Shown here: piece after piece, positions 7,901 to 15,011 of the stretch
Layout of the letters: the number at the start of each line of letters is the position of its first letter
How positions within the stretch are numbered: the stretch's first letter is position 1
NCBI GenBank assembly: GCA_025526915.1
Contig: JAHLKH010000397.1
Span: forward strand, 1-15,011
Length of the DNA stretch: 15,011 bases
Source of the DNA: Entophlyctis helioformis
Taxonomy: Eukaryota; Chytridiomycota; Chytridiomycetes; Chytridiales; Chytriomycetaceae
Direction: 5' to 3'
Program-made: the position numbers and the translations under genes
The notes under the pieces: generated by a model
Told to the model about the DNA's origin: nothing
The model's input: only the letters and a program-made list of their open reading frames with translations
Database searches by the model: none

Positions 7901-8714
7901 GCGCATTCATTCATACATCCATTGCCCATATGTGACATGAGCAGTGCATGCATTGGCTACGCACCACTAACTTGTGCTTGTGATGATCGGCGGCTTCTAC
8001 AGACAAACGTGGCAGATTCCACATCTCGTCGTCTATCGATAACGTGTCTGGTGAGTGACTGGATTCGCGTAAATCCTTTAGCTCACACGGGCTTCGTCCG
8101 GCCATCTGCCGGGCTCGCCACTCACACTCGCATACATGACGCGCATTGCAACGCAGCCACCGCAAGTTTCCCTGGCGACCCGAGCGAGTCGGGCAGCACT
8201 ATTCAGCGTGTTCAGCGGGCCGGTCTCCTTACGTCTGCCCTTGCACCGTTCCCGACAGATGGCGCTGCACAAGACCGCTACGACACTCTGCTGCGCGTGG
8301 CAGAAGCACAGCGTCATGTGATTCAAGAGGTGTTGCCCATCCTAAACCGACACGGCCTGAATCCGTTCCATATGTCCCAGGGAGACGATACGCACAACCG
8401 CGCCAACTCTTATTCAGCAGATGTATGTGTAACCGTTTGAGACTCCTCGGCCATCATGTTCGCGTGGCCAAGCATCATGACTTACTCTTCATGGCTCCTC
8501 CGTATGCCAGACACAGCATGCTGTACCGCGCACGAGCGAGGCTTCACAAATCGACGTTGACCTGCGACTGACGGCCGCGATGCGCGAACTTCAGGCGCTG
8601 CGAGTGGAGAATGACGCGCTCCGCAAGTCGCTTGCTGGCATGCAATCCTCGGCTGCTCCTGCGGCTGCCACGGCCAGCTCATCGCCATTGAGACATGCCA
8701 ACACGAGGTCATGA
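4902..8714 (+). CDS. OXSR1: SPAK/OSR1-like (Fray, GCK-VI) Ste20 protein kinase
   Basis: Animal homologues are Ser/Thr kinases activated by WNK that control ion transport and cell volume. Exons are 4902-5364, 5827-5942, 6010-6742, 6810-7490, 7562-7894, 8003-8050, 8157-8422 and 8541-8714; they join in phase to 2,814 nt, 937 residues, with no frame break. The first ~145 residues are Gln/Ser-rich. The kinase domain (about 147-420) has glycine loop GQGSSATV, catalytic K177 in SIKV, HRD 270-272, DFG 290-292 and the T-loop RKTFVGTPCWMAPEVMEQ, which matches OSR1 through these residues and includes T309, the counterpart of the WNK-phosphorylated Thr185. EWDFDDE (453-459) resembles the WEWSDDE following the kinase domain of OSR1. 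The rest is low-complexity, holding five [RK]Fx[VI] motifs, then a helical segment and a terminal coiled coil (about 883-913). No CCT domain was recognised. The closest alternative would be another GCK subfamily, made unlikely by the T-loop and LMLTLQNEPPTL. Confidence 0.93.
5365..5826 (+). other. Long first intron of the kinase gene, C/T-rich
   Basis: This 462-nt phase-1 intron splits the glycine loop (ATT G / GC CAG GGC). The donor is GTGCGT and the acceptor CTCGCCAG. It is several times longer than every other intron in the window. Around 5450-5520 it has degenerate repeats of ctgccacc/ctgcctgc. The frame of exon 1 remains open through most of it (stop at 5790-5792), but the kinase fold needs splicing at this point. 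Confidence 0.85.
7082..8025 (+). other. Array of five [RK]Fx[VI] docking-type motifs in the kinase tail
   Basis: Within the kinase coding sequence the motifs are RFVI (7082-7093, residue 529), RFSI (7307-7318, residue 604), RFAI (7579-7590, residue 671), KFTV (7777-7788, residue 737) and RFHI (8014-8025, residue 780). The first three and the last sit in similar basic contexts: RKSRFVI, KKGRFSI, KSGRFAI, KRGRFHI. The last occupies its own 48-nt exon. The motif pattern is the one bound by the CCT domain of SPAK/OSR1 in animal WNKs and cation-chloride cotransporters. Confidence 0.75.
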
Positions 8715-8967
8715 TCTCGTCCTGTGCTTTTTCTACCTTGTCTCCCGCCGCCATCCATGCCATCATGTGTCCTATCTCTCATCAGCATGCACATCGCAAC
8801 ATTCTGCATTCTTTGCCTGAATTGAAGCCGCATACCTACTTGCTGATTGCATCGCTGTGCTGGCAGTCCGCCCATATCGTTGTGACGACAGCCGACCGAA
8901 CCACAGCCAGCCGAGGCACGACGGAAGCGCCACAAGAGCGATCCATCTTGTCCGACTGGTCGTCAAC
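8715..8967. other. Intergene between the kinase stop and KU80 start
   Basis: These 253 bases must hold the kinase 3' end and the KU80 promoter. A T-run (8737-8741) follows the kinase stop; no AATAAA and no TATA box are evident. No RNA gene or reading frame was recognised. Confidence 0.4.
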
Positions 8968-11900
8968 ATGTCCAAGACCGCGACCGTGTTTGTCCTGGAT
9001 GTGCGCTCTTGGATGCGGGCCGAGCGGGTCAGGGCCGAGGGCGACGCTGACGGCCTCTTGCATGACGCTGCCCTCGATGAGGAGGGCCCGCTTGAACCGA
9101 CGTTCTCCGAGCATGCCCGCAAGCTGGTGGCGCTCAAGCTACAAGAGTTGGTAGGCACCCGCAGGTGTTGGTCGTCATCGTGTGCTGTGGAGGGTTCGCC
9201 GTGGTCGGTGCTGGGGCCAAGGGAGGGCTGACGGCGGCGAGTGCACCTGTCTGGACTTGCGCAGATTATCGCTGGCCGCAAGGGCGACCATGTGGCTATT
9301 GTGCTCGTCGGCACTCAGGGTCTGTGCTGCTGCTTGCTCGCACCTGCCGGGTTGCCCAGCAACGCCTTTGACTGACTGCGAGCGTGCCTCGCCACACGGG
9401 CATCATCTAGGAACAAGCTACTGGAACGGCGGCACGGCCGACGGCGGCGGATCGCTCGACTTTGAGAACCTGACGGTCCACGACTACGATCCCGACCAGC
9501 CGCTCATGCGCATGCCAAACATCGGCTCGCTCAGATGCGTTCTGGACGACACGCAGCAGGTCTGCACTCGTGGCGACAGTAAGTCCGGCGGGATGCATCT
9601 GCAGATCCTGGCACGCAGAGACCAAGGAGTCTGCTGCTGACATCCATCCTGGCCTGCAGTTCTGGAGGGCATCCTGCTTGGGATATTTCTGCTCAAAGCG
9701 CACTGCCAGAAGCTCAAGTTCACCAAAAAGATACTCGTGCTCACGAGTGCGGGCGGCAGCCTGACCGCGGACTTTGTCGATCCGATTCATCGGACGTGCA
9801 CGTGAACTGGCGCTGGACTTTCAGATGATGTGGGTGGCTATATGGGTGGTTCATGCGATGGGTTGGTTAGCGGGCTGACTGTGCTGACGTGTGGCCAGCG
9901 GGTATGGGTTCCCGGAGCCGGGCGACACGACCGATCCAGACAAGGTACGTGTCGCGGCTGGTGATCAGCACGGGTAGAAGACCAGGTGCTTACTGGCGAG
10001 TGCGTTGGGCTGGCATATTGACAGACGGCCAATGCAGAGACGCTGCGGGCTCTGACACGCAGCATCCCGTGGCCGGGCCGCGCAAGCGACGATGACATCA
10101 ACGAGGTGGCGAGTCCCAGGGAAGCCATCGACCATCAAGCGCCAAGCAGGTCAATCCGGCCGTGCTGTTCAAGGGCGACTTGACGTACGGCCTCAACGAC
10201 ATGCAGATCCCGATCCGTGTGTACTCCAAGACGATGGAGGCCAAGGTGCCGTCGGCGAAAAAGTACTCGGGAGTCGCGGATAGCGTGCCGGTTTCGGAGC
10301 GGCCTGCGTACGGGTTCGGCGACGTGACGGTCAAGACGACGTACAAGTTTGTGCACACGGATGATGTGGAGGCTGCGGCTGCTGCGTCGTCGTCAACGGG
10401 CGGTGATGCTCGAGCTGGTGCGCCGGAACGACGGGAACATCCTGACGCCCAGGAGATTGGCGAAGAGACTGAGGAGCACGAGAATGGCGGTGTGCCCAAC
10501 GCAGACGACAACAAGCCCATCAACGCGTTCCGGTATGGCAAGGCGCTTGTGCCGTTTGCTGCCGAAGACGAGAAGGCGGCCAAAGTGGAGACGGCCAAGT
10601 CGATGAAGATTATCCGTTTTGTCAAGGCGTCGACTGTGAGCATCGTTTTTGGCCACGCATGTGCCGAGCATGTGGCACTAACTCGCAGTGCACGCTGACA
10701 GATCCCGAGACACTACTACATGGCCAACACGCTCGTGGTCATGCCGGATACGGCGTTCGGCCACGCAGCCAAGATGTTCAGCACGTTCATTGAGAGTCTG
10801 TTTGAGAACCAGGCGGTGGCCATTATCCGATACTGCCGCATTGCCAACGCCGCACCCAAGATTGGCGCGCTGGTGCCGCACAAGAAGGGGTACGGCCTGT
10901 ACACGACGCTGCCGTTTGCCAACGATATCCGCGTCCTGTCGTTTCCGAGTTTCGAGTACTTGACTGCGGACATGCCGGTTGCTGGCCATGGCGGGCGTGA
11001 TGGCGGGCGTGATGGCGGACGTGAGAGTGAGCGTGCGGGAGCGGACGGAGCGCAGCGGCTTGCGGCGTCCATGTCGATGGCACCGTCAACAACAACACGG
11101 TCAGCGTCCGGCATGCCGTTGAGTGGATCGGCAGCCCCTGCAAGCTCTGGGTTTGCTGTGCCGTCCAACCGCGTGTCGCAGGGCGTGGCTGGAACGCAGG
11201 GCTCGACCGACACGGACGAGACTGGTGCCGAGCGGCGTGTCAAGCATAAGCTGCATACGCGCACAGTGGCTGCAGCGGATGCGCTCGACGCCATTGATGC
11301 GTTGATCGACACGATGGATATATCTGCCGCGCACCTGACGTGAGTTGAGCTGGGCAGAACATGCCCGTTGGTGTGTGCTTTGGCATGCGCTGATGCAGAC
11401 GTCATTCCAGGCACAGCTTCAATCCGAAACAAGTGTTCAATCCGGTCCAGCAGTACCTGTACGAGTGTGTTGTGCATCGGGCCGTGCATCCCGAGTCGAC
11501 CGAGCTGCCGCCGCGTGCGCCGCGCGTCGTACGGCTTGTCAATCCCGACCCCGAGGTTGTTGCGCAGGCTGCTACGGCGGCAGAGAAGCTCAAGCAAGCG
11601 TTTGGCGTTGAAAAGGGTACGTGCATGGCGAATGTGGTGGCGGCGGCAGTGTCTGGAACACTCACGCGCGTGTGGCATCGGGTGCAGTCGTGGTGGACGA
11701 CAGCAAGACGGCGAAGGGGATCTGGGCAGACCGTGCTGCGCGTGCAGCCGCTGCTCTTGCGGACGGCCGAGGCGTGGATGCTGATGGCCACGCCAAGCGT
11801 GCGGCGGCGCGGACGAGCCGGCTGCCACTCTGATGGGTCTCACGCAACGCGTGGTGACTGAGATCAGTGCCGTTGACCCCGTCTCGGACTTTCGGCAGAT

Positions 11901-12492
11901 GCTGTCACGCCGGCCGGATGACCCGGACACGGACATGGTGGATCTGGCCATGCAGCAGATGGCTGCCATGATCACGCAGCTGATTGCCGAGTCGTTGGGA
12001 TCGGCGTTCTACCCAAAAGCCCTGGACGCGCTGCGGTCGCTGCGGGAAGAGTGTGTGCGGCACACAGAGAGCGGCCGGTTCAACGCCGTGCTCGTGCGCC
12101 TAAAGACGGAGCTTCTGGCAGGCGGCAGTGCGGGTGGCGTCATGGAACGCCATAAAGCGTTCTGGGACGTTGTCGTGGATGCTGGTGTCACGCTCGTGTC
12201 GGTAGACGAGTCGCATGATAGCACCGTGACGGCCCAGGAGGCGGTTGATGTGAGTGCATGCACTGGCGTGGCTTGGTAGTCGTTGTCGGGCGTGCTGGTG
12301 ACTGACGGTGCTTTGTATGCAGTTCCTGGCTGTTGCTGTTGCCGAGGGTGAGCAGGAGGCTGCTGCGTCTCCGCCCGTGGAAGATGTGGACGACCTGGTA
12401 AGCGCGGACACGAGCAACGCGGCTGCGTGTGCACGCGTCTTGGTGGTGGACACTGACATGCGTTGGCGTGGCAGATGGACTTGATGGACTGA
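8968..12492 (+). CDS. KU80: Ku80 (XRCC5-type), DNA-end-binding subunit of Ku heterodimer
   Basis: With Ku70 it forms the ring that caps double-strand breaks for non-homologous end joining. Exons: 8968-9150, 9265-9319, 9411-9578, 9660-9829, 9899-9944, 10025-10635, 10702-11339, 11417-11616, 11688-12249, 12323-12397, 12475-12492. The von Willebrand-A domain starts at residue 4 (TVFVLDV) and runs through GDHVAIVLVGTQG and KFTKKILVLTSAGG to IGYGFPEPG. The Ku core starts near residue 254 (VLFKGDLTYG) and includes KPINAFRYGKALVPF, RHYYMANTLVVMPD, VAIIRYC, IGALVPHKKG, YTTLPFANDIR, ALDAIDALIDTMD and YECVVHRAVHP. A helical C-terminal domain follows (FYPKALDALRSLREE to AFWDVVVDAGVTLVS), and the end EDVDDLMDLMD resembles that of human Ku80. 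Allowing for three one-base slips, the product is about 908 residues against 732 in human; most of the excess is two low-complexity insertions in the core. The ATG at 8968 is chosen because the family fold starts right after it. Confidence 0.93.
10988..11023 (+). repeat. Three tandem 12-bp units inside KU80
   Basis: The unit atggcgggcgtg occurs twice exactly and once with one change. In the KU80 frame it encodes a Gly-Gly-Arg-Asp repeat. It lies in the larger of two low-complexity insertions, between LSFPSFEYL and the AIDALIDTMD helix. Confidence 0.8.
12475..12492 (+). other. Terminal 18-nt coding micro-exon of KU80
   Basis: After a 77-nt intron (12398-12474; donor GTAAGC, acceptor GGCAG), the last coding exon encodes only Met-Asp-Leu-Met-Asp and the TGA stop. 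It joins in phase 0 to GTG GAC GAC CTG. Without this splice the frame reads into the intron and loses the conserved acidic end. Confidence 0.8.
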
Positions 12493-12536
12493 ACTGCCAG
12501 ACGGCTCTTGCGTTCTGTGGATCCATGCTTGCTTTC

Positions 12537-12542
12537 ATTAAA
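12537..12542 (+). promoter_or_regulatory. Possible poly(A) signal of KU80 (ATTAAA)
   Basis: ATTAAA, the commonest variant of AATAAA in animals, lies 45 bases after the KU80 stop in the 121-bp intergene shared with the convergent PPR gene. Fungal poly(A) signals are loose, so this is only suggestive. Confidence 0.35.
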
Positions 12543-12613
12543 CGCATCCATCCACAAACATTACTACAGACACTGCATCTCTACATACAAACACGCGCAG
12601 AGTGCCTGTTGGA

Positions 12614-15011
12614 TCAGACCGACTGCGGCTGGTCGGCATCATCCGCAAACAGATCGGGCCGCTGCTCTTTCCAAAACGCCGCCACACTGGCTTCGACTTG
12701 GTGCATCTCCTTCCACTTGAGCCACTGCAGCACCTGCCGCACGAGCAGCCCCTCCACAGGGATTCCAAGCCGAACAACGCCGGCCGTCGCGACCTCCATG
12801 GCCTCGTCGACCCTGCCCCACCACACCAGCACGCGCACAAACGTCCATACATCGCGCTCGCTCGGAACACCGCCAATACCGCTGCAGTCTGTCTCGCCGT
12901 CCGTCCACTCGGCCCACAACCGGCGCGTGTGGGTCTCGTCACGGGCATAGATGCCCATCTGCTCGAGAAGCAGGGCGACAGTGGACGGTGGCACGGACCC
13001 TGCGCTCGCAGTCCGGAGCATCGTCCAGATATCAAACAGCAGGTCACCGCGTCGTTTGTCGGCAATGTGCCGCACGGCAGCGTCCACGAGAGGCCAGTCT
13101 GTCCAGGTGCCTGCTTGCAGCGCGTGGTTGAGCAGTGCCGGTACCGGGTGGGGAGACGGGGCCGCCGCCGATGGCGATGACGGCGTGTCGGTGTCTGACA
13201 CGGACTGAAACAGACACGTGAACAGGAGCGGAGCCGTTGGGAGACGCGGCATGATGACATGCGGGCCGTGTTGAAGGATTGTGGCTGTGATGGTGTGAAT
13301 GATACCAAGAAGCGGAGCGGGGATCTGCGGGGCTACGGGAGGCGGGGCGATTGCCACGCCGGGCGGTGACGGCGCAAAGCCAGCAGCCCTGAGGGCAACA
13401 TGGGACGCAGACGCCAGGACCCACGACAGGCTCTCCTCGGCGTTGATGAGATGGGCTGGGTCGATTGGAGCGGCTGGATCAGCACCCGTAGCGGCGACAT
13501 GGCGCACAGCATGCATCGTGTCCGCGCGCTTGTTCACCAGATCCGCAAGTAGTACCGTGCAGGCGGCCGCAGCGGGCTCCCAGCCGCCAGCCGCCGCATG
13601 CACAAACAGCCGCACAAGCCGCGCGTACATGGACCGTTTGAGTTGCATCACACGCCCGCTCGTGATGTCGCCAACAACGCGCATCAGAGCATCGCCGTCG
13701 CCCAGTCGGATACACATCTGCAGCACCGAGACGACTGTGCGGTCTTCGGGCACCATGCGCGACGCCATCATCGAGTCGTACAGCTGCAGCCCCTGGCTCT
13801 CGCGGCCGCGCAGTCCCTTGCACACACGGATGAGCTGCTGGTACGCCCTGCGGTCGGGCCGGAGGTCCTGCGACCCCAGATTGCCAAACAGCTGGAACGC
13901 GGCGCGGTGCTGGCGTTTGCGCATGTACGATGCCATGACGGTCGAGTACGTGGCGACGTCTGGTGGCGACTTGGCGTCTGCAGAGCCAAAATAGGACTCG
14001 AACCAAGCACGGCCGGCCCGCAGACCAAAGGTGCGGAACGTGTGCTGCATGGGTATGGTGTCGGAGACGAGGGTGCGCACGGCAGATGGGGACACGCCGG
14101 AGAGACGCTCAAAGTCCGAGTCAAAGGCGGTCAGGATTCCGTCGTAGGAGTCGATGGGCAGCATGGATCGGCCCGACTTGGATAGCATGGCAAGGGCATC
14201 AACATACGCCGAGCTGCCGATCACATCCATGCTGGACCCTTGGCTCGATCTGCCGTCGAGATCAGCCTGCTGCTGCGGGTCCGAGTCTCCCATCGCAGGC
14301 CGGTCGCCACGAAACTCGAGCAGACCCTGGCGCAGGATGCTGTATGTGAACGCGTCGGGTGGTAGCCATTCGATATCATGTAATCAAACCACCGCAGCAT
14401 ATCCGCGAGCTGGCCGCGCCGTGCGTATCCGTGGATCATGACGTTGAACACCTGGACGCTCAGACCCGCCTGGCCGTGGATCCATTTCGTGAAAAAACGA
14501 TTCTGCAGCCTCCATTGAAGCACGTCGCGGCTCTTGGTGAACGCCGCCAAGAGAGCCACGAGCATCGGCAGGCTTGGCTGCAGGCCGCGGCCAAGCAGCT
14601 CGCGAAAGACGGCAAAAGCGTTGTTGGTGTCGGCGTGCATGGCATGCGCGTGGATGAGTATCGCGTACACATCGAGGTTGGGCACATGACCGTCGTTGCA
14701 CATGGACTCGTAAATGCCAACTACACTCTCGCGGTCCTCAAGGAGGAGGTAGGACCGCATCAGCGCGATATACGTGTCGCGGTCGAGCGGGATGCCCAGG
14801 CGGTTGACAAGAGCGTCGATGAGCTCTTGGACGAGCAAGGCGTCATGGTCGTGTCGGGCTGCGGCAACCAGCATGCGGCGGTAGAGCCGGGCAGAGAGGT
14901 TTGGATTGGCCATGCCGGCCAAGTCGAGGCTTTGGAAAAACTGTTTTGCTTCTGGGAATCGCGCAGGCGAGGAGCAAAGGTATGCGAGTTTGGCGTTGAT
15001 GACCTCTGGAT
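12614..15011 (-). CDS. Pentatricopeptide-repeat (PPR) protein, 5' end outside window
   Basis: PPR proteins are helical-repeat RNA-binding proteins, in fungi mostly mitochondrial factors for RNA stability or translation. The minus-strand frame enters from the right edge already open, so the start and any targeting signal are missing. About 800 codons are visible with no clear intron. Repeat-like units about 35 residues long include LDRDTYIALMRSYLLLEDRE, PNLDVYAILIHAHAMHADTN, VQVFNVMIHGYARRGQLADM, PPDVATYSTVMASYMRKRQH and RPDRRAYQQLIRVCKGLRG. The C-terminal half (below about 13600) is less regular, with Pro/Ala-rich insertions and a final Trp-rich helical part ending before TGA at 12614-12616. 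One single-base slip near 14350 breaks a repeat; on either side the frames read NGYHPT and FTYSILRQGLLEF. The exact orthologue and RNA target cannot be told. It converges with KU80. Confidence 0.85.

Noticed and set aside
9407..9790. Minus-strand 127-codon frame opposite KU80 exons 3-4
   Set aside because: It spans an intron and conserved KU80 sequence on the other strand and has no recognisable features.
13299..14185. Plus-strand frames of 195-231 codons opposite the PPR gene
   Set aside because: They are antisense shadows of the PPR frame with no family resemblance.

Overview
The window reads as nuclear DNA of a fungus, most probably an early-diverging, chytrid-like one. Genes are GC-rich and cut by many short introns (about 67-118 nt) with GTRNGT-type donors and CAG/TAG acceptors. 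A eukaryotic tRNA-Glu(CUC) gene lies among them. The proteins are eukaryotic: an APC/C activator closest in layout to fission-yeast Slp1/Cdc20, Ku80, a PPR protein and a SPAK/OSR1 (Fray, GCK-VI) kinase. The kinase, and a Ku80 that keeps the animal-type C-terminal motif, argue against a yeast-like species and for an early-diverging lineage. The species assignment is inference.

Layout from left to right. (1) 1-1152, minus strand: the 3' part of an unrecognised gene with a long Ser/Ala/Thr-rich tail, running off the left edge. (2) 1461-3803, minus strand: CDC20 in three exons. (3) 3804-4409: intergenic region with a TATA-like box, a 32-bp direct repeat and a hairpin. (4) 4410-4481, plus strand: tRNA-Glu(CUC) with a Pol III terminator. 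(5) 4902-8714, plus strand: SPAK/OSR1-like kinase in eight exons; the splice model gives an uninterrupted 937-residue product. (6) 8968-12492, plus strand: KU80 in eleven exons. (7) 12614-15011, minus strand: PPR protein whose 5' end lies beyond the right edge. KU80 and the PPR gene converge on a 121-bp intergene; CDC20 and the kinase diverge around the tRNA.

The genes do not form a pathway. CDC20 (anaphase/spindle checkpoint), KU80 (non-homologous end joining), the Fray kinase (osmotic/ion stress signalling) and the PPR protein (probably organelle RNA) are ordinary chromosomal neighbours. No mobile element, CRISPR array or clearly new multi-gene system was seen.

Two things stand out. First, conserved reading frames in CDC20, KU80 and the PPR gene are broken at about nine places by single-base slips, mostly at short homopolymers. 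Repairing one base restores family motifs each time, so these look like draft-assembly indels rather than decay, although the kinase gene is free of them. Second, the kinase carries five [RK]-F-x-[VI] motifs in its own tail, the motif that SPAK/OSR1 kinases normally bind in their partners.
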